In this document: positions 16,400 to 24,629 of the stretch, piece after piece
Layout: each line of letters begins with the position of its first letter
How positions within the stretch are numbered: position 1 is the first letter of the stretch
NCBI GenBank assembly: GCA_023450745.1
Contig: JAEXGR010000005.1
Location: forward strand, 17,363-81,362
DNA from: Synergistota bacterium
GTDB taxonomy: Bacteria > Synergistota > Synergistia > Synergistales > Synergistaceae
Direction: 5' to 3'
Length of the DNA: 64,000 nucleotides
The notes under the pieces: generated by a model
The model's database searches: none
What the model was told of the DNA's origin: nothing
What the model saw: only the letters and a program-made list of their open reading frames with translations
Made by a program: the position numbers and the translations under genes

Positions 16400-17320
16400 T
16401 TACGCTCCGGCGTCCGCGTCTATCCCCGATTTTACCTCCTGTATCTGCGCCATGAGGGTCGCAGCCAGAAGTATCGCACAGCCGGCCATCTCGCGTCCGG
16501 AGAGGCGTTCCCCAAGTACCAGATAACCGAAAACGGCGGCGAAGAGCGCCTCGGCGCTGAGGATTATACAGGTCGTTACCGGGCTCACATCTCTCTGCGC
16601 GGCCATCTGGAGCGTGTAGCAAATGCCGGTGCAGAAGAGCCCGGCGTATAGTATCGGCTGCCAGGAAGCCAGCAGCGGCCGCCATTCGGGGGCTTCCATC
16701 AGAAACATCGCCGCGGCGGAAAAGAGAGCCACCGTACCGAATTGAATTGTGGAAAGCTTTACCGCATCGTGATCTTTCGCGAAGCGATCACATATCATTA
16801 TATGCGCCGCCCAGAAGAGGGCGCTTGCGAGAATAAGGGCGTCCCCCATCTCTATTTTTAAGTCTTCGTTGATCGAAAGCAGGTAGAGGCCTGCGGTGCT
16901 AAAGATAATGGCAAAAATGGTCAGCTTTGACGGTATCTTTTTCATGAAGAGCCCGTACACGGGGACGATGACGATATACATCGCCGTGATGAAGGCGGCC
17001 TTGCCAGCCGTCGTAAAAAGCAGCCCGACCTGCTGGAGGCCGGAGGCGATAAAGAGCGCGCCGCCGCAGAGAATGCCGCACTTGAAGCAGCCGCGCCATT
17101 CGGAGACGACGGCAGGATCACCGCCGCTTTCCGCTCTCCTTCTTCTTTCCATCACCAGGGCGAAAGGAATCAGAAAAAAGAGCGCGACCACATATCTTGC
17201 CGTGCAGAAGGTAAAGGGGCCGATAAATTCCATTCCCATTATCTGGGCGACAAAGGAGGTGCCCCATATCAAAGAGGCGGTTGAAAGCATTACTACAGAG
17301 AGCATACGGCGGTTAATCAT
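16400..17320 (-). CDS. EamA/DMT superfamily transporter
   Basis: Ten-segment inner-membrane transporter of the drug/metabolite superfamily, 306 residues, with the two EamA repeats visible. The first runs from LIWGTSFVAQ to LLSINEDLKIEMG, the second from ALILASALFWAAHIM to AGCAILLAATLMAQ. Members export amino acids, metabolites or drugs; no substrate can be assigned. The ATG at 17320 lies seven bases after GGAG and is preferred to the TTG at 17326. It follows the methyltransferase gene on the same strand by about 70 bases. Confidence 0.9.
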   Translation of the reverse strand: MINRRMLSVVMLSTASLIWGTSFVAQIMGMEFIGPFTFCTARYVVALFFLIPFALVMERRRRAESGGDPAVVSEWRGCFKCGILCGGALFIASGLQQVGLLFTTAGKAAFITAMYIVIVPVYGLFMKKIPSKLTIFAIIFSTAGLYLLSINEDLKIEMGDALILASALFWAAHIMICDRFAKDHDAVKLSTIQFGTVALFSAAAMFLMEAPEWRPLLASWQPILYAGLFCTGICYTLQMAAQRDVSPVTTCIILSAEALFAAVFGYLVLGERLSGREMAGCAILLAATLMAQIQEVKSGIDADAGA

Positions 17321-17391
17321 TGACAATCTCCAGCTGGGTAAAATTTATAAATTATCGTATCGCGAACACGCAGGAGATTATACATCATACG

Positions 17392-19587
17392 TCAGTTATT
17401 TTCGACTATGGCCGTCTCCTGCGGCGTCAGGCCGTAGAGCTTATAGACGGCCCGGTTCAGTTCTCTCTCCGCCAGCAGGATCTCTTCGTTTTTACGGCCG
17501 TATTTTGCCGGCGGGTTTAACTCATAGAGGCGCGAAAGTTTTTCTCCAAAGGCGGAAATTTCCGCCCGGATGCGCTGTTGGGAAGCGTTCTCCGGGTGCA
17601 TTCCCATTATCGGCAGTTCCGCAAGCGTCGAGGGACGCAGTTCAAAATAATCGTTCATCAGCGGCGCCGAGGTCAAACGGAAGATAAAGTCCATCAGCCT
17701 GGAGTTAAGCAGCGCGAGGATGAAGGGGTCGCGGTCGTCGATCACGCAGCACTTATCGTTCGCATAGACGCCGTCTTTTTCCAGGACGGCAGAAATGTTT
17801 TTGCATATCACGGGAAGGATTATTTTAGGTCTCTCAAAAACATCATAATAGCGGCAGGGGCGCAGCTCCCACCAATAGTCGCCCCGGTCACGCCGCTTAG
17901 CGGCCTTCCCCTCATACTGGGCGAGGTAAGAGGCAAGCCGCGGATGGTTCCTGGCAAACCACATATATCCGTCTGACAGGTCGCGTCTCTTGTCGGTGTA
18001 GCCCTTAGGCATGAAGATCAGATATTTTTTTACCGGCGGCAGGTAATACCGTTTTATCTCGCGGCCAGAATAGAACGGAACGATAAGCGCCGCCGAAGCC
18101 GGCTCGCCCGCGGCTATTGTCTTCGCCGTTTCAGGGCCGATCACAAAGGCCTCGTTAAGCCCGGTAAGAATGCCGCGATATATCCCGCTGCCGGTACAAA
18201 GCGAAAGCGGCACGCTCCTTTCGCGTATCTTAGCCGCCAGAGCCGTTACTTCGCCGTCTGAGAAATTCCATGACGAGGAGGTGATATCGCCATCTGTCAG
18301 GGTCCGAAATCTCTCCTCGGCGTATTCTGAGAGCGGTGTCTCTTTAGCTTTTGTGGAGGCGTCGATAAACCTGATCCCTTCGTCCTCCGGTTCTTTGAGA
18401 ACAGAGACGATGGAAAGCGGCATGACCGTGCCCTTCAGCAGCGGGACCTTGCCCAGGTCCACAATGACGGCCGGGCTATGGTATTTAAAAAAGTCGCGCA
18501 GCCCCGTACCGTAGTCTGATTTCATCCATTTGTTGGAGATCAGCAGTACGGCGCTGCCGCGGGCGGAGAGCATGGCGGCCGCCTTTTCCACATAGTAGCA
18601 GTAAATATCGGCGTTGAAGCGCGATGACGAATAGCCGGAAAGCAGTTCTTTTATAGAGGAGAACTGCTCACTGCGAAGATGCGGCGGGTTCGTTATAATC
18701 AGATCAAATTTCATATCAAGAAAGATATCGTCTATTAAAATACTGCCCCATACAAAATGATCGTCAGATATCTTCGCCTCTGGATAATTTAACTTAAGTC
18801 CGGCTTTGAGTACATCGAGGGCCACCGCGCTGCAGTCCGTTACAAAGAGAGACTGCTCGATGAATTCGCGTATAAAGCGTTCCTCGGTACGCGGCCGGTT
18901 GTCCGCAAGATATTTTCCAAGCCCCAAACGCACAGCAGCGATCTTTTTTATAAAAGCGCCCACTATCTCGCCGCCAGAAGCCGAAATATCGCAGAACCGC
19001 ATTGCGGCGAGCGCGTCGTCTATCTTCTTCGCGTCGCGCGCGATGACTGTATCGTCAAAGAGAATGCGGCTCTCGGAGAAATAACCGTCAAGCGCGGCGG
19101 GAGCAAGGCCGCAGCTTCGGCGGAGATAATTTTTGACTCCCTCCGTCGAGAGATAACCGAGAATGTCTTCCGGAATGGTTATGCCGCGTACAGCCGGCGA
19201 TTCCATAAAAATGGCAAAGTATCCCTCTCCCGCGGCCGAAGTTATCGCGGAATATACCGCGTCAGCGTCGTTGGTTTCCATATAATGAACGAGAAATTTA
19301 AGGCATTTCTTTTCCGAAGCTGCCAGCTGTGCTCCGGGAGCCAGCTTGATCTGAAGGAAATCCACCCTTCCTTGGCCGGCGGCGGGCGTATGGCGTCCCA
19401 GCAAGCGGTAGGATGAGACGGTATTTTTCAATTCCTGAGGGATATGGATGCCTGAGCGTATCCACTTTTCCGAGGTGGCGATGTTTGCAAACAGAGAGCT
19501 CATGCCGCCGATAAATCTATCGGCATTGAACTCTTCCTTTCGTAAAGCCCTGTGAATGACAGATGAATTGCCGCCGCCCCGCATCAT
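17392..19587 (-). CDS. Orphan Eco57I-like adenine-specific DNA methyltransferase
   Basis: Predicted N6-adenine DNA methyltransferase of 731 residues resembling the methylase part of type IIG/Eco57I enzymes. The catalytic NPPH (motif IV, variant of NPPY/F) is at residues 300-303, preceded by DMKFDLII. The SAM-binding motif I, usually DPAxGSG, seems to be the degenerate CDISASGGE at 199-207. The C-terminal third (from about 450) resembles TaqI-like target-recognition domains (RRDRGDYWWELRP, KIILPVICKN). No nuclease motif or restriction partner is seen in or near the gene. GGGGGAG precedes the ATG. It may be a solitary regulatory or phage-defence methylase, or an enzyme that lost activity with motif I. 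Confidence 0.8.
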   Translation of the reverse strand: MMRGGGNSSVIHRALRKEEFNADRFIGGMSSLFANIATSEKWIRSGIHIPQELKNTVSSYRLLGRHTPAAGQGRVDFLQIKLAPGAQLAASEKKCLKFLVHYMETNDADAVYSAITSAAGEGYFAIFMESPAVRGITIPEDILGYLSTEGVKNYLRRSCGLAPAALDGYFSESRILFDDTVIARDAKKIDDALAAMRFCDISASGGEIVGAFIKKIAAVRLGLGKYLADNRPRTEERFIREFIEQSLFVTDCSAVALDVLKAGLKLNYPEAKISDDHFVWGSILIDDIFLDMKFDLIITNPPHLRSEQFSSIKELLSGYSSSRFNADIYCYYVEKAAAMLSARGSAVLLISNKWMKSDYGTGLRDFFKYHSPAVIVDLGKVPLLKGTVMPLSIVSVLKEPEDEGIRFIDASTKAKETPLSEYAEERFRTLTDGDITSSSWNFSDGEVTALAAKIRERSVPLSLCTGSGIYRGILTGLNEAFVIGPETAKTIAAGEPASAALIVPFYSGREIKRYYLPPVKKYLIFMPKGYTDKRRDLSDGYMWFARNHPRLASYLAQYEGKAAKRRDRGDYWWELRPCRYYDVFERPKIILPVICKNISAVLEKDGVYANDKCCVIDDRDPFILALLNSRLMDFIFRLTSAPLMNDYFELRPSTLAELPIMGMHPENASQQRIRAEISAFGEKLSRLYELNPPAKYGRKNEEILLAERELNRAVYKLYGLTPQETAIVENN

Positions 19588-20047
19588 ACCACTCCCCCAC
19601 CAATTCTTTTATTTAGTATAATGCATATGCGAAGATAAAAACAGAGCTGGAAAGTTTACCGACAACCGTGGTTGTGATATAGATAAAGGCCTTTAGCAGG
19701 CAAATGCAGAATACGCGACCCCAGCGGTAACCATACTAGCCGTGAATGTCTTGAAAAGTTCAAATGATGTACCAAGCTCGTGGTAGCAGGCAGGGCAAAA
19801 GGTTATTGTACATATGAAACAACCAGACAAATACCAGAAGATCTCGAAAAAATAAAAAGACTCCCAGCAAATATAAGTTCCCGAGGACTCTGCCAGAACC
19901 ACATAGCCCAAAGAAACAGCTGACGGGCTTTACCATGAACTGAAAAAGAAAGATAAATTCAATATCGCGCAGAGCACCGGTGAATTATTACGGAGAACCG
20001 CGCGTAGAAAACGAGATAATATACCAAGAAACACAAGCAGCGACAAG
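19588..20047. other. Intergenic region without a recognised gene
   Basis: About 460 bases between the methyltransferase start and the terminator at 20048. A 72-codon minus-strand frame (19693-19911) is Phe/Cys-rich and has no recognisable family or ribosome site, and the plus strand contains only short frames. I see no RNA gene. GC is lower than in the flanking housekeeping regions. Confidence 0.35.
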
Positions 20048-20089
20048 AAAAAGCGACCCACAAGAATATTTTCCCGATGGCCGCTTTTT
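20048..20089 (-). terminator. Terminator of the SSS transporter gene
   Basis: AAAAAGCG (20048-20055) and CGCTTTTT (20082-20089) pair across a 26-base interval whose inner bases extend the stem (CC/GG). A-tract and T-tract on both sides make it usable in both directions. It lies 59 bases after the stop of the minus-strand transporter. Confidence 0.65.
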
Positions 20090-20147
20090 GCATGTATGTA
20101 AAATTATGTACTTTACCTATTATAATGCCTGACAAATACCGACTTTC

Positions 20148-21800
20148 TTACACCGGCTTATCGGAGGCAAGCTCAGGACCATGTTTTTTATCAAAAGCAC
20201 CGTAAATCATCTTAATGCAAAGCAGGAACATTGCGGCACCAAGAATAACCAAAAACCAATTTACGTACAGAGCCAAACCAACTGTGAGGACAACAGTGCC
20301 TATGCATCCAATAACGCTTGCCCGTGCAATAATAACGTCAATTTTTAACCCTCTTTCGATGAATCCCGGAAGTAGCGGTTTAGCTTCGTTCGACGTCATC
20401 AAGGAAACAGCGACTGTGGCTATCAGGCTGACGGCAACGCCCCAAACTCCTGGCAGCGGAAGCTTATAGATGACCGTCGCCAGAACGCCCATGACCGAGC
20501 CACAGACAATGCCGGCGACAGTGCCTTTAAGCGTCAGTCTAGACCAGAACATACAGGCCATCATCGGGACAAAGATTGCGCTGACGTAGACGTTTTTCCC
20601 CAAATATGTGATCTGCAGGATAGAACGCAATTTCAAAACGATCAACGCTGCGGCGCACGCTATCAGCAGAGTCAGTATTCTTGATAACATCAGTGCCTGC
20701 TTGTCAGTAAGGTCCTTAGAAAGCGAAGGCTGAATGACGTCTACCATCAGAACCAGGGAGGTGGTTTGAAGATAAGAATCCAGTGTAGATATCATCGTAG
20801 CAAGAGCTGCGGCGATAAAAAGTCCGATTAAACCGTGTGGCAGCACTCTTGATATCAAAGCAAATATCGCCTGCTCATCGTTGCCACCAAGCACCGCTTT
20901 GTCTACGACCATCGCAGCCGCCAGCCCTATAAATACTGTCGCCCCGGCAAAAAGGGTCGTATACGCAAAACCAAACATCGCGCCTTTGACAGACGTCTCC
21001 TGATCTTTTGCTGAGATATACCTTGTAAGGATGCAAATGTCCGTATTCGCCGCCATTATTCCGCTTATAAAGAACCCAGTCCACCAGACATTGGGTTTGA
21101 GTGAAAAAAATGCTGTTGAGAGGGAGCTATGGACAGCTTCCGGAGTGATACCGTGTCCGAAAATGCAGAATGCAGGCAATAATACAAATATCACAGGCGT
21201 CATTATACACCACTGTAAAACGTCATTGGCAACAACAGACAAGAGCCCTCCAGCCGTCGTGTATATTACTGAGAATACGATGCTGATTATCAGAGCTTTT
21301 TCATAAGTAATTCCGTATTTTCCGAATGCCAGGCTAAGTATGAGGGCCACGGCTGCCATGGTATTCGTTACAAGAACGAATGTCTGCCACGCCCCCCAGG
21401 CTCCCGCAAGCGCTTTTACCCCCTGGGAATTGAAGCGATGGCGGAACAGGTCGCCGCCGCTGCGCAAGTCCAACTTTGCCGCGCACGCCCTGACTCTTCT
21501 CGGTATCCCAGCAGCAATTGCGATCCATGCCCCCATGTTGTAGCATTGACTAGGTATAAGAACACCGATCCCGCTTGTAAAAACGCCGGCTGGATATCCG
21601 ATCAACGAGCTGGCGCCTTTCATGGACGCTCCTTGGGTGCAAAGTGTGGAAAATACTCCAAAAGCTTTGCCTCCGAGCAGGTAATCGTTCTGGCTCTTTA
21701 CTTTCATGCTTTGATAGATGCCATTCGCCATGATAACAAAAGCGTAAATTATAACCACCCACACATCCAGCCGGGAGAAACGCAGAACCTCTTCCAACAT
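20148..21800 (-). CDS. Sodium:solute symporter (SSS) family transporter
   Basis: Inner-membrane Na+-coupled transporter of 550 residues with about 13 membrane segments. The SSS family signature region is visible: DYLLGGKAFGVFST near residue 40, GYPAGVFTSGIG near 70, and GWGAWQ-type and GGLLSVVANDVLQ segments in the middle. The family takes up proline, pantothenate, sugars, urea, carboxylates and others; the substrate is unknown. It lies in a lower-GC cluster with a DUF3830 protein, a flavin reductase, a PucR-type regulator and a molybdenum hydroxylase, so it probably imports the substrate of that pathway (inference). Its promoter must lie in the 319-base gap after DUF3830. Confidence 0.92.
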   Translation of the reverse strand: MLEEVLRFSRLDVWVVIIYAFVIMANGIYQSMKVKSQNDYLLGGKAFGVFSTLCTQGASMKGASSLIGYPAGVFTSGIGVLIPSQCYNMGAWIAIAAGIPRRVRACAAKLDLRSGGDLFRHRFNSQGVKALAGAWGAWQTFVLVTNTMAAVALILSLAFGKYGITYEKALIISIVFSVIYTTAGGLLSVVANDVLQWCIMTPVIFVLLPAFCIFGHGITPEAVHSSLSTAFFSLKPNVWWTGFFISGIMAANTDICILTRYISAKDQETSVKGAMFGFAYTTLFAGATVFIGLAAAMVVDKAVLGGNDEQAIFALISRVLPHGLIGLFIAAALATMISTLDSYLQTTSLVLMVDVIQPSLSKDLTDKQALMLSRILTLLIACAAALIVLKLRSILQITYLGKNVYVSAIFVPMMACMFWSRLTLKGTVAGIVCGSVMGVLATVIYKLPLPGVWGVAVSLIATVAVSLMTSNEAKPLLPGFIERGLKIDVIIARASVIGCIGTVVLTVGLALYVNWFLVILGAAMFLLCIKMIYGAFDKKHGPELASDKPV

Positions 21801-22119
21801 CGTAAAAACCTCCTGTCACATTGTTTTCTTTTGCGCTAAACAACAGCAGAGATTGATTTCTCTGCAATAAACATCCTTAAGCCTTTTTACATAGAGTTAG
21901 GCACCCAAAGTATTTAATTTAATATTGGCGAAGGAGTATAGTAGGATTGCCGAAACCAACCAGTTGTTCCGGCACTACCCTAAGATAACGGCCATCTGGG
22001 CTCTACGCATTGCTTATAGTGTTGTTAATTTTTTGCGCACAACCACATATGGCCATTATCACTAGGGTACGATCGCATCAATAGCTGTACAAAATTGTTA
22101 CGTATTGGCCTCAGCTCAA
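21801..22119 (-). other. Leader region of the SSS transporter with a small hairpin
   Basis: 319 bases without a gene. A perfect seven-base hairpin (GCAGAGA, TTGATT, TCTCTGC) lies at 21846-21865, about 45 bases upstream of the transporter start, in its likely mRNA leader. No U-tract follows it on the minus strand. The rest is AT-rich and holds no open frame with a ribosome site. Confidence 0.4.
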
Positions 22120-22542
22120 TTATTCTTCTATTATTACCGCAGTGGCGTATACAGGACCGTCCGACCAAAGTTTAAGGGCAAATTCTTTAAGCCTTCTAAC
22201 ATCGCCATCGACCGTGCCGAAAACATTTTCCGCTTTGCCACCTGTTTTGCGTTTGGGCCCATACCAAAAGTGCACAGCATTTTTTACGGCAGGGCTGTCT
22301 CCTAAGTACATGCTGACTTCCCCTGTTTCCATTTCAGAAGCGAGTTTGGTATTTTCTTCTGGAACGTTTTTATCCGTACTTGGCTTAAAGAAGAATGCCT
22401 CGCCAGCAAATCTGGCGTGCAGGAGTTTGATTTCTTCAGGAAACGTCTCTGTCAGCATTTTGATCGTCTCGGGAGCGGCGTCTTCTTTCAAATTAATTAC
22501 CAGAGGCATACCGTCTTTGAATTTCAGAAGCAGTTTTTTCAT
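22120..22542 (-). CDS. DUF3830 family protein (cyclophilin-like fold)
   Basis: Protein of 140 residues that fits the DUF3830 pattern. It has an N-terminal strand-rich start (LLLKFKDGMPLVINL), PETIKML followed by HARFAGEAFFFKP (residues about 42-54), then a GEVSMYLG segment and a VHFWYG segment. The family is thought to have a cyclophilin-like barrel and commonly sits in catabolic clusters. No catalytic role is established. GGGAGA precedes the ATG. It is 26 bases downstream of the flavin reductase on the same strand, so the two are very likely co-transcribed. Assignment by pattern memory, not by search. Confidence 0.65.
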   Translation of the reverse strand: MKKLLLKFKDGMPLVINLKEDAAPETIKMLTETFPEEIKLLHARFAGEAFFFKPSTDKNVPEENTKLASEMETGEVSMYLGDSPAVKNAVHFWYGPKRKTGGKAENVFGTVDGDVRRLKEFALKLWSDGPVYATAVIIEE

Positions 22543-22568
22543 AATAGGTTTCTCCCTTCCAGTATAAG

Positions 22569-23150
22569 TTAAGGCCTTACAATATCTTTATAATCCAGTG
22601 TTTCGCCAAGAACCGCGTATCGTGTACCGCCGAGGTAGTGCAATGTCTCCGTATTGCCGATGCCGGTCTTCCAGCCGCTTATTTTGTCAAAATATCTATC
22701 GTCCACGGTAATCCCCACCACATCGGCGACAAAGAAACTGTAGGCATCGTTAGCAATCGAATAGACTTTGCAGATTTTGCATTCAACATGTGCGATACAT
22801 TCTTTGATCTGCGGAGTGTCTTCAAGGATACTGGCTTTTTCGCGAGTAAGCCCCGTTTCTTTAAACTTGTCAACATCACGTCCCGATGTGCGTCCACAAT
22901 AGTGAAGCTCCCACAGAAGATCCCTATTTGGGATGTTGATAATATATTCCCCACTATTTTTGATCAGGTTGTAAGAAAACCGCTTCGGTGTCACGCTGAT
23001 ACCGACAGTCGGAGGATCTCCGCAAAGACTGCTCTGCCAAGTGATGGCTATAATATTATCCTTATCTCCTTCCTTGCAGGTGACTAAAGTGGACATCCCA
23101 GGGAAAAGAACCGCTGTCGATCGCTTAGGATCAAGTGATATCATACCCAT
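22569..23150 (-). CDS. Flavin reductase-like FMN-binding protein
   Basis: Split-barrel FMN-binding protein of the flavin reductase family, 193 residues. The characteristic segments are present: PGMSTLVTCKEGDKDNIIAI (residues 17-36), DPPTVGISVTPKRFS, and YIINIPNRDLLWELHYCGRT followed by SGRDVDKF. Such proteins reduce flavins with NAD(P)H or act as redox enzymes on bound FMN; in anaerobes many are of the DIM6/NTAB type. It opens the minus-strand arm of the catabolic cluster, divergent from the PucR-type regulator, which probably controls it. The partner reaction is unknown. Confidence 0.88.
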   Translation of the reverse strand: MGMISLDPKRSTAVLFPGMSTLVTCKEGDKDNIIAITWQSSLCGDPPTVGISVTPKRFSYNLIKNSGEYIINIPNRDLLWELHYCGRTSGRDVDKFKETGLTREKASILEDTPQIKECIAHVECKICKVYSIANDAYSFFVADVVGITVDDRYFDKISGWKTGIGNTETLHYLGGTRYAVLGETLDYKDIVRP

Positions 23151-23177
23151 GTTTCACACGCTCCTTGTCTGTATTAG

Positions 23178-23326
23178 TTAATGAATATTGCGAATACCTA
23201 GATTAATTAATATTCTATGCGCAAACCCTCGTGAGCGTTATATGACCGTGTAACAAAAACACCACGCTCAATTTGTATAATCACGTCACTTGCGAATAGG
23301 TCACTATATCGATAAAGTATTATAAT
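23178..23326. promoter_or_regulatory. Divergent control region of the molybdenum hydroxylase cluster
   Basis: Between the flavin reductase and the PucR-type gene. Two 12-base direct repeats, TTAATGAATATT (23178-23189) and TTAATTAATATT (23203-23214), lie 25 bases apart, each followed by GCG within a few bases; inner parts also form a GAATATT/AATATTC inverted repeat. A consensus TATAAT for the plus-strand regulator is at 23321-23326, without a clear -35. The repeats are plausible operator sites for the adjacent regulator (inference). Confidence 0.5.
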
Positions 23327-23367
23327 GAAGGCATTACGGAATGCTGGTGTTTTAGGGAGGAATTCCG

Positions 23368-24555
23368 ATGTTAATGAAGTTGACGTGCAAAAATATACAT
23401 GAAATAAAATCGTGCGATTCGCTGGAGTTGGTTACAAAAGAAAACTTCGCCGATAAGGCGATAATGTGGTGCCATTTTATTGACAATTTTCAGTTAATCA
23501 AAACCGTGCGGGAAGACGAACTGGTTATCGCTGCCGGTTTTGAAAAAAAATCTGAGGCGGAAGTATTGGATTTCATCAGCAAATTACATGAAAAGCGTAT
23601 CTCCTGTCTGATCGTTTACACATCGGAAGATAATGTTTTGCCATACCAGAAAAGCATTGAAAAGCTGGGAAACAATCTTGGGCTGTGTATCTACTCATTA
23701 CCCGCGAGAGTGTTGCTCAGCGAAATTACACAATTCATATGCGAGGCCATATGCCGCAGCAAACTTTCTCAGCAATTTATAGACAAATTCATAGATTTGC
23801 TGATATTTGAAAATATAGAGGATAATTCCATCTTAGCGACCAAGGCAAATATGCTCGGATACGACCACAGTCAGTCATATTATTGCGTGAATATATCTTT
23901 TGACAAGACCGATCCCGACACCAATCAGATGACGATTAAAGACATGATATTCTGCATTTTGGATTCTGTATCGAAACAATATAAAACGCAGATACTTCAC
24001 ACCATACATAATAATAATATCATCGTCATCGTCAACTCCGTCAAAAATAATGACCTAATAGATAAAATCACATCCAAAACTCTGGAAAAGCTTTATGATA
24101 GCAAATCGATCATCAGAGCTTCAGCCGGAATCAGCGAGAACTATTCGGCACTCTCACAGTTTAAGCAGGCATACACGCAAGCTGAAAGCATGGTAAGACT
24201 CTCTTCATCCCTTGGAGGGAAACAGCTTTGTTATTACAACGCTGATATCAACGCCATACTCAGCAATATTCAGGATAAAACTACAATCAATACAATTTAT
24301 TCAAATATGATGTCAAAGCTCGAAGATTATGATAACGAAAAGGGCTCCATGCTGAAGGATACGCTCTTTTCTTTTGTTGAAAACGATTTTAATTCAAAAA
24401 ATACAGCAGAGGCGATGCACATACACTTAAATACACTCCGTTATCGCCTGAGCAGGATACAGGAAATCCTCGCCATAAAGCTTCGCGAGCCACAAAATAT
24501 TTATAAAATCACGACGGCATATCATATCGATAAGTACATCAAATCTCTTTCCTGA
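23368..24555 (+). CDS. PucR/CdaR-type transcriptional regulator
   Basis: Regulator of 395 residues. The N-terminal 120 residues resemble the PucR (purine catabolism) sensor domain (ADKAIMWCHFID, DELVIAAGF, KLHEKRISCLIV). The middle is a GGDEF-like CdaR region (ASAGISENYSALSQFKQAYTQA). The C-terminus is the PucR helix-turn-helix, with NTAEAMHIHLNTLRYRLSRI at about residues 350-370. Members respond to purine breakdown products, glucarate or other small molecules. GGGAGG lies eight bases before the ATG. It is divergent from the flavin reductase and convergent to the molybdenum hydroxylase, and its low GC (near 40 %) suggests recent acquisition. It is the obvious candidate controller of the cluster. 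Confidence 0.88.
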   Translation: MLMKLTCKNIHEIKSCDSLELVTKENFADKAIMWCHFIDNFQLIKTVREDELVIAAGFEKKSEAEVLDFISKLHEKRISCLIVYTSEDNVLPYQKSIEKLGNNLGLCIYSLPARVLLSEITQFICEAICRSKLSQQFIDKFIDLLIFENIEDNSILATKANMLGYDHSQSYYCVNISFDKTDPDTNQMTIKDMIFCILDSVSKQYKTQILHTIHNNNIIVIVNSVKNNDLIDKITSKTLEKLYDSKSIIRASAGISENYSALSQFKQAYTQAESMVRLSSSLGGKQLCYYNADINAILSNIQDKTTINTIYSNMMSKLEDYDNEKGSMLKDTLFSFVENDFNSKNTAEAMHIHLNTLRYRLSRIQEILAIKLREPQNIYKITTAYHIDKYIKSLS

Positions 24556-24629
24556 ATCTAACAGTACCCTATTTTGTGCAAGCTACGGCGGCCGTGTAAG
24601 ATAGGCCGCCGCGTGCCCTCATATGTTTT

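Noticed and set aside
19693..19911. 72-codon Phe/Cys-rich minus-strand frame
   Set aside because: No ribosome site or known family; hydrophobic composition alone is not enough.
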